From contig CAVSLM010000011.1 in NCBI GenBank assembly GCA_963728895.1, forward strand, positions 186,001-250,000: 64,000 nucleotides of DNA, given 5' to 3'. The notes under the pieces were generated by a model, which was not told the DNA's origin, did not search any database, and worked only from the letters and a program-made list of their open reading frames with translations. The translations under genes and the position numbers were made by a program. Origin of the DNA: CAVSLM01 sp963728895. Lineage in GTDB: Bacteria; Pseudomonadota; Gammaproteobacteria; JBBQDK01. Below, in pieces: positions 1-9,500 of this stretch (the stretch's first letter is position 1; the number at the start of each line of letters is the position of its first letter).

Positions 1-1150
1 GCGCCCGCGCGGCGCCCATCCGGACCGGTGGTGATCTGGAACCTGATCCGGCGCTGCAATCTCACCTGCAAGCACTGCTATTCGATTTCCGCGGATCGTG
101 ATTTTCCCGGCGAGCTCGACACCGGCGAGGTGTTCGCCGTGATGGACGATCTGCGCGCCTTCGGCGTGCCGGTGCTGATCCTCTCCGGCGGGGAGCCCCT
201 GCTGCGTCCGGACCTCTTCGCCATTTCCGCGCGCGCCAAGGCCATGGGCTTCTACGTCGGGCTGTCCACCAACGGCACGCTGATCGATGCGGCGAACATC
301 GATGCCGTCGCCGCCATCGGCTACGACTACGTCGGGATCAGCATCGACGGGCTGCGCGACACGCATGACCGGTTCCGGCGCATGACGGGCGCTTTCGATG
401 CGTCGCTGCGCGGCATCCGGCTGTGCCGCGAGCGCGGCATCAAAGTCGGCCTGCGCTTCACCATGACGCAGGACAATGCCGCAGAGCTCCCCGAGCTGCT
501 CGCGCTGATGGATCGCGAGGGCATCGACAAGTTCTATCTGTCACACCTCAACTATGCCGGACGCGGCAACCGCAACCGCGCAGACGACGTGGTGCATCGC
601 ACCACCCGCTGGGCGCTCGACCTGCTGTTCGATGCCGCCTGGGAGGATGCGCGGCAGGGGCGGGAGCGCGAGATCGTCACGGGCAACAACGACGCCGATG
701 GCGTGTACCTGCTGCTGTGGGCGCGGCGCCATTGCCCGGAGCGCGCGGACGATCTGGAAGCGCGGCTGCGGCAATGGGGCGGCAACTGCCTCCGGCGTCA
801 ACATCGCCAACATCGACAATCTCGGCAACGTGCATCCCGACACCTTCTGGTGGCACTACAGCCTCGGCAACGTGCGCGAGCGCCCGTTCTCGGCCATCTG
901 GCCCGATACCACCGATCCGCTGATGGCGGGATTGAAGCAACGCCCGCGGCCCTTGAAGGGTCGCTGCGGCGCCTGTGCCTGGCAGGCGATCTGCGGCGGC
1001 AACACCCGCGTGCGCGCCCATCAGCTCACCGGCGATCCCTGGGCCGAGGACCCGGCCTGCTATCTGGACGACGAGGAGATCGGGGTGGCACCCGGCGGCG
1101 CACGCCTGGCACTGCGTCCCTACAGCGATCGGCGAGGTACCGGCTCGTGA
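1..1150 (+). CDS. nirJ: Heme d1 biosynthesis radical SAM protein NirJ (5' partial, frameshifted)
   Basis: Radical SAM enzyme of heme d1 synthesis, which supplies the cofactor of cytochrome cd1 nitrite reductase. The reading frame is open from the first base, so the true start lies upstream of the window. The cluster-binding CxxxCxxC motif (CNLTCKHC) begins at base 55, followed by the SGGEPLL motif. The C-terminal cysteines for an auxiliary cluster (GRCGACAW, AICGGN) lie at about 960-1005. Family knowledge: P. aeruginosa NirJ has the same PVVIWNL(I/L)RRCNLTCKHCY opening. The frame changes at about base 787, where one extra T sits between the GGN and ASGVNIANID segments; removing it restores a single protein. 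The stop overlaps the nirN GTG start. Confidence 0.9.
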
Positions 1151-2713
1151 GGCACGGCGGCATCGTTTTTCTGCTGGCGTTGTCGTGCCTGCCGGCTGCC
1201 GGTCGCGCGCAAGACGCGGCGGCGCCGCGAGGTCGATGCGACCGCGCTCTATGCTGCCCACTGCGCGGCCTGCCACGGCGCCGACCGCCTGGGCGGCACC
1301 GGGCCCGCGCTGCTGCCGGAAAATCTCAGCCGGCTGCCGCGCGAAAAGGCCGGCGGGGTGATCGCGCAGGGCCGGGCAGCCACCCAGATGCCGGCCTTCG
1401 CCGGCAGGCTCGATGCGCGGCAGATCGAGGCGCTGGTGGCGCTCATCTACACGCCGCTGGCGCAGGTGCCGCAGTGGGGCGAGTCGGAGATCCGCGCGAG
1501 CCGCGTGGTGCACCATGCACCGGATACGCTGCCGGCGCGTCCGGTCTATGCCGCCGACCCGCTGAATCTGTTCCTGGTGGTGGAGCAGGGCGACCATCAC
1601 ATCACGGTGCTCGACGGCGATCGCTTCGAGCCGCTGCAGCGCTTCACTACACGTCCTTCCCTGCATGGAGGACCCAAGTACTCGCCGGATGGGCGTTTCG
1701 TCTATCTCGCCTCGCGCGACGGCTGGGTCACCCGCTATGACCTTTACAGCCTGCAGCCGGTCGCCGAGGTACGCGCCGGGATCAACACCCGCAATATCGC
1801 CGTCTCGGACGATGGGCGCTTCGTGATGGTGGCCAACTACTTGCCGCACACGCTGGTGGTGCTCGAAGCCGAGACCCTGCAACCGCTGAAGATCATCGCG
1901 GTGGACGACGGACATGGCCGCAGCTCGCGGGTGAGCGCAGTCTACACGGCGCCGGCGCGTGGGAGCTTCATCGCGGCGCTGAAGGACCTGCCGGAAGTCT
2001 GGGAGATTCCCTATGCCCCGGACCACGAGCCCGTGTATGCGGGACTGGTGCACGACTACCGCTCGGGCGAGGCGCTGCCGCAGCAAGGCCCGTTCCCGGT
2101 GCGGCGCATCCACCTCGAGAGCGAGCTCGACGACTTTTTCTTCGACCAGGGCTACCGCAACATCATCGGCGCGAGCCGCGACGGTGGCGGACAGGTGGTG
2201 AGCCTGGTGGTAGGTCGCAAGATCGCCGATCTGGACCTGCCGGGTTTACCCCATCTCGGCTCCGGCATCACCTTCGACTACCAGGGTCGGCGCGTGCTTG
2301 CGACACCCAACCTGCGCGAGGGGGTGGTGACCGTAATCGACATGCAGACCTGGAAGACACTGCGCCGCATTCCGACCCTCGGCCCGGGCTTCTTCCTGCG
2401 CAGCCACGAAGCGAGCCCCTATGCCTGGGTCGACGGCTCGCTGGGCAAGGAGCGCGACGCCGTGCAGGTCATCGACAAGCGCACCCTGCAGGTGGTGAAG
2501 ACCCTGCGACCGGCACCCGGCAAGACGGCCGCCCACGTGGAGTTCGATCGCAGCGGGCGCCATGCGCTGCTCAGCATCATGGAGACCGACGGCGCGCTGG
2601 TAGTCTACGATGCCGCGCGCCTGCAGGAGATCACGCGCCTGCCCATGTGCAAGCCCGTCGGCAAATACAACGTCTACAACAAGATCCACTACGAGGAAGG
2701 CACCAGCCACTGA
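1147..2713 (+). CDS. nirN: NirN-type cytochrome c/d1 protein of heme d1 biosynthesis (frameshifted)
   Basis: Periplasmic protein with an N-terminal signal peptide (VRHGGIVFLLALSCLPA), a c-type cytochrome domain with the heme motif CAACH at 1262-1276, then an eight-bladed d1-type propeller (YSPDGRFVYLASRDGWV and similar repeats). NirN oxidises dihydro-heme d1 in the last step of cofactor synthesis. NirF is close in sequence but lacks the cytochrome c domain, and NirS would be expected to be longer and to stand at the head of the cluster. The GTG start overlaps the nirJ stop (GTGA). The frame shifts by +1 between about 1216 and 1231, just before the heme motif. This looks like a base error, since both flanking parts are intact family sequence. 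Confidence 0.82.
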
Positions 2714-2810
2714 ACCCGCGGCGCGATCGCGGCCCGCGGGGCCGCTGTTGTGATGTCTCTACGACGCGCGCGAACGCCGGGGTCGAAGGCAGCGGCGCTG
2801 CGCGCCGCAG

Positions 2811-2837
2811 GATCGCGGTGCACAGCCCCGCTCCCAC
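2811..2837 (-). repeat. REP-like palindromic element
   Basis: Read on the minus strand the sequence begins GTGGGAGCGGGGC and ends CCGCGATC. This matches the general form of the REP family of Pseudomonas and relatives (GTGGGAGCGGGCTTGCCCGCGAT) and can fold into a hairpin. It faces the second REP-like element across the tandem repeat. Confidence 0.55.
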
Positions 2838-2881
2838 GGTGCCGGCATTCAGGAAGGCGGGACTAATCTGCGCCCGCAGGC

Positions 2882-2971
2882 GATCATGCCGCAGAAGATC
2901 ATGCCGCAGGGGATCATGCCGCAGGGGATCATGCCGCAGGGGATCATGCCGCAGGGGATCATGCCACGGAG
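2882..2971. repeat. 15-bp tandem repeat, six units
   Basis: Six head-to-tail copies of GATCATGCCGCAGGG. Units 2 to 5 are identical, and the first (ending GAA) and last (ending CACGGAG) are degenerate. The unit length is a multiple of three, so two frames stay open across it, but no supported gene lies here. It sits between two REP-like elements. Confidence 0.95.
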
Positions 2972-3005
2972 GATCTGATCCCACGGGGGATGAACGAGCC
3001 TCTAT

Positions 3006-3033
3006 GTGGGAGCGCCGCTCCCGGCGGCGCGAT
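3006..3033 (+). repeat. REP-like palindromic element
   Basis: GTGGGAGCGCCGCTCCCGGC followed by GGCGCGAT. The imperfect palindrome GGGAGC/GCTCCC has the general form of a REP sequence and is inverted relative to the element at 2811-2837. Together with the 15-bp array it forms a BIME-like unit. Confidence 0.5.
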
Positions 3034-3146
3034 GGCGGCCCGCAGGGCCGCGCTGCAACCATGCTTTCCATGGCCGTCTCTACCGACACGCCTGTAGAGT
3101 TCCAACAGGATCGTGCCGCATGAGGCGGCGCGTTCAAGCCGGGTGG

Positions 3147-3851
3147 CTACCGCTCTCCGGTGCTCACCATGCGCCGCAGCTGGCCGGCATCGGCCACGCG
3201 CAGCACCCGCCCGTGCACGGAAAGAACACCGTCGCGCTGCAGGTTGGCGAGTATGCGCGAGAAGGTTTCGGGCTGGATCGACAGCCGTGAGGCCAGAACG
3301 CTCTTCGGCACGTTGAGCTCGATGGCGGTGCCGCCTTCGGCGTCTGCCGGTAGCGCGCAGGCCAGATAGCTCAGCAGCCGTCCCGTGGCGTTCTGCAGGG
3401 TGAGATGGTCGATGTCATTGAGCAGTGCGTGCAGGCGCTGGCTCATGTCGCCGAGCAGCCGGAAGCAGGTCTCGGTGGATTCGCGCAGCAGCTCGAGGAA
3501 GGCGTTGTTGTCGAAGGATGCCACCTCGCTCGCCACCAGGGCGTCAGCGTTCACCGGATAGCTGTGGCCGCGCATGAACATCACCGCTTCGGCGAAGGTC
3601 TGACCGGGATGAATGATGTCGATTACTTTCTCCATGCCGTCCGCCGAGAGCCGGAAGAGCTTGATCTGTCCACTGCACAGCAGGAAGAAACGCGTGGCGT
3701 GCTGACCGTGGTCGAACAGCCGCTCGCCCTCCTGCAACTGCAGCACGCGCATGGCCTGGCGGGCGCGCTGTAGCTGCGCATCGCCGAGGGCCGCGAACAG
3801 GTAGTTGCGGCGCAGCGTTGGGACGAGCTCCTCTGCGTTCACACCCGACAT
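3147..3851 (-). CDS. dnr: Crp/Fnr-family regulator, DNR type
   Basis: 234-residue transcription factor with an N-terminal cyclic-nucleotide-fold sensor domain and a C-terminal winged helix. The recognition region (LSIQPETFSRI, about residues 191-201) matches P. aeruginosa DNR, the regulator that activates nir, nor and nos genes in response to nitric oxide and low oxygen. The N-terminal cysteine cluster that binds an Fe-S centre in FNR is absent, as expected for the DNR branch. Its place beside nirJ-nirN supports a role in denitrification control. The start is the ATG at 3851. I saw no obvious TTGAT-N4-ATCAA box nearby, but the nir promoter itself is outside the window. Confidence 0.85.
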   Translation of the reverse strand: MSGVNAEELVPTLRRNYLFAALGDAQLQRARQAMRVLQLQEGERLFDHGQHATRFFLLCSGQIKLFRLSADGMEKVIDIIHPGQTFAEAVMFMRGHSYPVNADALVASEVASFDNNAFLELLRESTETCFRLLGDMSQRLHALLNDIDHLTLQNATGRLLSYLACALPADAEGGTAIELNVPKSVLASRLSIQPETFSRILANLQRDGVLSVHGRVLRVADAGQLRRMVSTGER

Positions 3852-3931
3852 GATAGGTCCTCCGCCGGACCCGCAGTGCCACCGCGAACGACACCCTGCT
3901 CCGGCATGGGAGCGTCGCAGGCCGGTCCTGG

Positions 3932-4185
3932 CCCGAAAATCTCACCCGCCGGCCAGCTGCTGGCGGGCGGGTGAATGGATCGCAGGGAAGATCTGGCATG
4001 GTTCACGATTGCCGAATGATGACACAGGGTTCACGCCGCCGGCCTGTCCCGGTTGTGGCGGTTTCTCGCGCGCCCTGGCCGGGTCTTCACTCAAGCGGTA
4101 GCTACGGCTACCCCTTTCGGCCCGGCCCGGCGCCATGACGGGTGCGAATTCCGCCCGCTCCCGGGATGCCGGTGAGATTTCCGGG
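3932..4185 (+). mobile_element. MITE-like non-coding element, copy 1
   Basis: A 254-bp element bounded by near-perfect 15-bp terminal inverted repeats: CCCGAAAATCTCACC on the left and GGTGAGATTTCCGGG on the right. It is flanked by a 4-bp direct repeat, CTGG (3928-3931 and 4186-4189). It has no plausible coding content. It aligns by eye along its whole length with the elements at 32279-32527 (inverted) and 51308-51555. Internal hairpins include GGTAGC-TACG-GCTACC at 4097-4112. It lies between dnr and aroQ; together with short flanks it fills the 530-base gap 3852-4381, where I see nothing else. Confidence 0.82.
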
Positions 4186-4381
4186 CTGGAACTGGCGCCC
4201 ATCTGCCGCGAACTTCCGGAGATTCCGGGCGTATGTGGACAGGCGGGCGCTTTCATGCATAATATCCCCACTTTGCGCGCCAGTTGCGTGCAGCTGCGTC
4301 GGATAGCCTACAAATCGCGGCAGATTCGGCGCAGTTCTGTCCTGCTTCTGAACCCGGCAATCTGACAGGCAGCGGCGAGAC

Positions 4382-4822
4382 ATGGCGAATCTGCTGGTGC
4401 TGAACGGCCCCAACCTGAACCTGCTCGGGCGCCGCGAGCCGCAGCACTACGGTCGTGTCGGCCTGGAGCAGATCAACGCGCGCCTGGCGGAGCTTGCCGC
4501 AGAACACCGCCTCAGCACCTTCCAGAGCAACGCCGAGCATGCGCTGGTCGAGCGCATCCATGCCGCCGCGAACGAGGGGGTCGAGTTCATCATCTTCAAT
4601 CCGGCGGCGTTCACGCATACCAGCGTGGCGCTGCGCGATGCCTTGCTGGGTACCGGCATTCCATTCATCGAGGTGCATCTGTCGAACGTGCACGCGCGCG
4701 AGGATTTTCGCCGCACTTCCTATTTCTCCGACATCGCCGTGGGGATCATCAGCGGATTGGGCGCGCAGGGCTACGAGCTGGCACTGCAGGCCGCCCTCCG
4801 GTACCTGGCGGGCGATGCATGA
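4382..4822 (+). CDS. aroQ: 3-dehydroquinate dehydratase, type II
   Basis: 146-residue cytoplasmic enzyme of the shikimate pathway, converting 3-dehydroquinate to 3-dehydroshikimate. Family motifs are clear: NGPNLNLLGRREPQHYG at the N terminus with the catalytic tyrosine, FNPAAFTHTS in the middle, and FIEVHLSNVHARE with the catalytic histidine. The length is normal for the family. It is followed after 15 bases by accB, the classic aroQ-accB-accC order of gammaproteobacteria, so the three are probably one operon. Confidence 0.95.
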   Translation: MANLLVLNGPNLNLLGRREPQHYGRVGLEQINARLAELAAEHRLSTFQSNAEHALVERIHAAANEGVEFIIFNPAAFTHTSVALRDALLGTGIPFIEVHLSNVHAREDFRRTSYFSDIAVGIISGLGAQGYELALQAALRYLAGDA

Positions 4823-4837
4823 ACTGGCAGGTTCTCA

Positions 4838-5300
4838 ATGGACATACGAAAAGTAAAGAAGCTCATCGAGCTGCTGGAGGAGTCGGGCATCGCCGAAATC
4901 GAGATCCACGAGGGTGAGGAGTCGGTGCGCATCAGCCGCTTCGGACAAGGGGCGCAGCTGGTCGCCCATGCGCCGCTGCCCTTGTCCCTGCCCGGGCCGC
5001 TCTCCGCGGCGGCCGCCGATCCCTCGAACGTCGTCGCAGATGAGAAGGACGAATCCATTCCCCGCGGTCACCGGGTGACCTCTCCCATGGTAGGCACCTT
5101 CTATCGCGCGCCAACCCCGGGCGCGCGGGCTTTCGTCGAGATCGGTCAACGAGTGGAGCCGGGTGACACGCTTTGCATCATCGAGGCCATGAAGATGCTG
5201 AACCAGATCGAGGCCGATCGCGGCCGGCGAGGTGGTGGCCATTCTGGTCGAGAACGGTCAGCCGGTGGAGTTCGGCCAGCCGCTGTTCGTGATCCAATAG
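4838..5300 (+). CDS. accB: Biotin carboxyl carrier protein of acetyl-CoA carboxylase (frameshifted near end)
   Basis: Small carrier subunit of acetyl-CoA carboxylase for fatty acid synthesis. The N-terminal MDIRKVKKLIELLEESGI segment is followed by an Ala/Pro linker and a C-terminal biotinyl domain. The biotin-accepting lysine is in EAMKM (codon at 5192-5194). After NQIEAD an extra G at about 5221-5226 throws the frame; in the next frame the usual ending GEVVAILVENGQPVEFGQPLF follows and stops at TAG 5298-5300. I therefore read one intact gene with a single-base insertion error. Its stop lies 29 bases before the accC start. Confidence 0.9.
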
Positions 5301-5329
5301 CCGGCCGCGAGCGGCCGGCCGACAGCCCT

Positions 5330-6698
<1,369 letters not shown>

Positions 6699-6768
6699 CC
6701 GAGGGTTCTGCATCGAGCGATTTGCCGGCCGCCCTTGCTGCGCTGCCGCACGCCGGTCGGGGCTGACC

Positions 6769-7638
6769 ATGCCCTGGCTGCAACTCACGCTGGCGCCGGG
6801 CGATGAGGATCCGGAATACCTGTCCGAGACAATGCAGGGGGCCGGTGCGGTATCGGTCACTCTGCAGGATGCGGCCGCCGATCCCCTGTACGAGCCCGCC
6901 CCGGGCGCGACGCCGCTCTGGCCGCGTACCAAGGTGGTGGGACTGTTTGCCGCGGATGCGGATCTGGAGGCGGTGCGCTCGGCGCTGCATGCGGCGCTCG
7001 GCACCGAACCGCAGCTCAGCGTCGAGCCTCTCGAGGACCGCGACTGGACGCGCGCCTGGCTGGATCATTATGGTCCGATGCGTTTCGGCCGCAGGCTCTG
7101 GGTTGCGCCCCACGGTTCGCCCGAGCCGCCGGGCGCAGTGCAGGTCACGCTCGATCCCGGCCTCGCCTTTGGCACCGGCACGCATCCGACAACCGCGCTG
7201 TGCCTGGAGTGGCTCGACGGCGCCGCCGTTTCCGGTCGGCGCATCATCGACTACGGCTGCGGCTCGGGCATCCTCGGAATCGCCGCCGCGCGGCTCGGTG
7301 CCGCCGAAGTATGGGCGGTGGACAACGATGCGCAGGCGCTGGCGGCGACTGCGGGGAATTCCCACGGCAACGGCGTCGCGGCCGTCCTTCACGCCTGCGC
7401 CCCGGACAACCTGCCGCCAGTGCGCGCCGATGTGCTGCTCGCCAATATTCTCGCCGCTCCGCTGCTGGTGCTCGCCCCGCGGTTCGGGGCGCATCTTTGC
7501 CGGGGGGGTGCGCTGGTTCTGTCCGGTATTCTCGAGGGTCAAGCCGACGAAGTGAGAGCACGTTACACGGAGTGGTTCGACATGCATACGCCCCTGGGGC
7601 GCGAGGGTTGGGTGCGGCTCGACGGCGTGCGGCGATAA
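6769..7638 (+). CDS. prmA: Ribosomal protein L11 methyltransferase
   Basis: 289-residue SAM-dependent enzyme that trimethylates ribosomal protein L11. The N-terminal substrate-recognition domain begins MPWLQLTLAPG. The SAM-binding loop is DYGCGSGILGIAAARLGA and the catalytic-domain motif is NILAAPLLVLAP. I chose the ATG at 6769 because family homology starts there; the longer upstream frame overlaps the accC end and is not conserved. It follows accC, a common gammaproteobacterial order. Confidence 0.93.
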   Translation: MPWLQLTLAPGDEDPEYLSETMQGAGAVSVTLQDAAADPLYEPAPGATPLWPRTKVVGLFAADADLEAVRSALHAALGTEPQLSVEPLEDRDWTRAWLDHYGPMRFGRRLWVAPHGSPEPPGAVQVTLDPGLAFGTGTHPTTALCLEWLDGAAVSGRRIIDYGCGSGILGIAAARLGAAEVWAVDNDAQALAATAGNSHGNGVAAVLHACAPDNLPPVRADVLLANILAAPLLVLAPRFGAHLCRGGALVLSGILEGQADEVRARYTEWFDMHTPLGREGWVRLDGVRR

Positions 7639-7722
7639 ACGCTTGGAGATTGCTCCCGAACTCTGCAACACTATAGGGCCTCGTAGGGACCTCGCCGACG
7701 CTTCCGGACCCATCACCGCACC

Positions 7723-8964
7723 ATGCACACGTGCTGTCCGAACTGCCGCACACGTTTTCGCATCAGTGCCGCACATCTCTCCGTCGCGCAGGGCCGGGTG
7801 CGCTGCGGCGAATGCCGCGCGGTATTCGATGCGCGCGAGCACCTGGAAGGCGCAGTACAGCCGGCGGCGGTGGCGCGCCATCCGGCGGTGAGCGCCTTCG
7901 ATGCCGGTTTGAATCGGCTCAGCCAGCTCGGTGGCGGCACGGCCCACGCCCTGGCCATGCAGTCCGAGCACACCTTCCTCCAGGACGAAGAGCGCGCCGT
8001 CTCCGACGCTGAGCCCGAAACGGAAGAGCCCTCGGAGGAGGCCGAACAGCGGCTGGTGCCCGATCGCGGCGAGGGCGAGGATGAGGACGCGGAGCAGGTG
8101 GACGGTCACCCGGCCTTCGCGGGTAGTGGGGATGCCGGCGCGTGGCACGCAGATGAGGCCGGTCGCGTTGCCGCCTTCGAGGATTCCGGTCCGGACGATG
8201 AGCAGGCGAGCGTCGCGGCGGCGGAGGGGGTGGAGGATTGGCCGGAGCCGGAGGCGTCCGAAGCCGAGGCGGTCGAGGAGGGCGCCGCCAGGCGGCTCGC
8301 ACCGGAGTTCCGCGCCGGCTGGGAAGAGACCGGCGAGGACACTGGACTGGACACCGCCGATGACTGGAGCGGGACCGAGCCGCCGGCAGAGGAAGCAGCG
8401 GGCATGAACGAGACCCGGGTCCGCGATGAGGATCTGCGCGCGTTGCTGGATCCTTCGGTCGCCACCACCCATGGCGCCAGCGCGGGTGTCCCGTGGTGGG
8501 GCACCGCGGGATGGGTCGCCGGCGTCATTGCGCTGCTGGTGCTGCTGGTGGCGCAATACGGCTATTTCAACCGCAACGAGCTTGCGGCGTACCCGGGATT
8601 GCGACCCTGGGTGCAGAGCCTGTGCGCGGTGACCGGCTGCAGCATTCCTCCGCAGCGCGACCTCTCGCGCATCGAGCTCGTCAGCCGCAATGTGGTGTCC
8701 CATCCCAGCGTGCCCAATGCGCTGCTGGTCAGCGCGACGCTCGTCAACCACGCCCCGTTCCCCCAGCCTTACCCGGTGCTGGAAGTGAAGCTGCTGGACG
8801 TCAATGGCAAGGTGGTGGCGATGCGGCGCTTCCGGCCGTCGGAATATCTGAGCGAGGGACTGTTTCCGGAATTGGGTATGGTGCCGGAAATGCCGGTGCG
8901 GGTGGTGCTGGAAGTCGAGGATCCGAGCAACTCCGCCACCTCTTTCCAGTTCGAGTTCCTGTAG
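7723..8964 (+). CDS. Zinc-ribbon and DUF3426 domain membrane protein
   Basis: 413 residues. The N terminus is an MJ0042-type zinc ribbon (CPNCRTRFRI...VRCGECRAVFDA) with two CxxC pairs. A long, strongly acidic low-complexity segment (about residues 85-245, rich in Glu, Asp and Ala) follows. One transmembrane helix is at about residues 258-282 (WVAGVIALLVLLVAQYGYF). The C-terminal DUF3426 domain (about 285-413) resembles an immunoglobulin-like FxxAM domain. The family often sits between prmA and dusB-fis, as here, but its function is unknown. The topology suggests an inner-membrane protein with a cytoplasmic metal-binding head and a periplasmic tail. Confidence 0.85.
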   Translation: MHTCCPNCRTRFRISAAHLSVAQGRVRCGECRAVFDAREHLEGAVQPAAVARHPAVSAFDAGLNRLSQLGGGTAHALAMQSEHTFLQDEERAVSDAEPETEEPSEEAEQRLVPDRGEGEDEDAEQVDGHPAFAGSGDAGAWHADEAGRVAAFEDSGPDDEQASVAAAEGVEDWPEPEASEAEAVEEGAARRLAPEFRAGWEETGEDTGLDTADDWSGTEPPAEEAAGMNETRVRDEDLRALLDPSVATTHGASAGVPWWGTAGWVAGVIALLVLLVAQYGYFNRNELAAYPGLRPWVQSLCAVTGCSIPPQRDLSRIELVSRNVVSHPSVPNALLVSATLVNHAPFPQPYPVLEVKLLDVNGKVVAMRRFRPSEYLSEGLFPELGMVPEMPVRVVLEVEDPSNSATSFQFEFL

Positions 8965-9426
8965 CCCGCATTCGACAAGTGCCACACCGGCACAAGTGTC
9001 TGCGCAGGCTCCCCTCGCAGGAAGCGCGCGGCGTGAGGTGTGTGCGGTGGCTCCCGCACGTGGGCCGCGGTTCAAACGCTGCGTGATGCGCCTGATCGAT
9101 GCAGGCGCGTGCATGACGCGCATCGCCTGCTGCAGACACTGGCGGCGAAGTGCAGCGAACGCTGCGCTGCCAATCGGCCTCGTGCGTGCGCAGCGCGATG
9201 TCGAGCCGTACCGCAGTGAGATCCGGCAGCGTGGGCTCAAATGCCTGCACTGCCGTTTCGCGACGCCGGGCCAGGTGCCACCGGCCGTGGTACGGCAATG
9301 GCGCACGAACGCCGCGTGCCGTCCCGGTGACCGGCACGCGCGCGCAAGGTGCAACGGCCGCGCCCTAGAAGTTGCCTGCGCAACATGCAGGCACCGCATT
9401 GCTGGTTTCATTGCGCTGGGGATGCG
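8965..9426. other. 462-base gap upstream of dusB with no supported gene
   Basis: Open frames exist on both strands because of the high G+C, but their products are Arg/Ala/Cys-rich, without family resemblance, ribosome sites or conserved-looking composition. A small hairpin, GCCTGC/GCAGGC (9374-9379 with 9387-9392), could end the upstream transcript, though no T tract follows. I see no tRNA or recognisable regulatory RNA. Confidence 0.5.
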
Positions 9427-9454
9427 TTGACGCAAGTCCGATAATCAGTATCAT
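9427..9454 (+). promoter_or_regulatory. Predicted sigma-70 promoter of dusB-fis
   Basis: TTGACG at 9427-9432, a 16-base spacer, and TATCAT at 9449-9454, 46 bases before the dusB ATG. Inference from consensus match and position only. In E. coli the dusB-fis promoter is strong, growth-phase dependent and under stringent and Fis control. Confidence 0.5.
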
Positions 9455-9500
9455 CTACTCCTTTTCCCCGGCCGCTGGGCTCGACAGGATTCGTCAGAGA

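Larger units (their letters stand above)
2714..3146. other. Intergenic repeat-rich spacer between nirN and dnr
   Basis: A 433-base spacer between convergent nirN and dnr. No convincing gene. It contains two REP-like sequences in opposite orientation (2811-2837 and 3006-3033), a 15-bp tandem array between them (2882-2971), and a GC-rich motif, GCGCGATNGCGGCCCGC, that occurs twice (about 2722 and 3027). Such convergent ends are typical homes of REP/BIME elements in gammaproteobacteria, where they can form 3' hairpins for both transcripts. Confidence 0.7.

Noticed and set aside
677..2113. Long antisense open frames (also 6670-9435, 24083-26455, 51556-53958)
   Set aside because: They lie opposite strongly supported genes, have Arg/His/Gln/Ala-rich shadow composition, and show no domain motifs; expected from high G+C.
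2882..2971. Possible CRISPR-like or coding repeat array
   Set aside because: Units are 15 bp and directly adjacent with no spacers; the open frames through it give simple repeats without start sites or homology.
8996..9430. 144-residue plus-strand frame upstream of dusB
   Set aside because: Arg/Ala/Cys-rich shadow-like composition, no ribosome site, no family resemblance.
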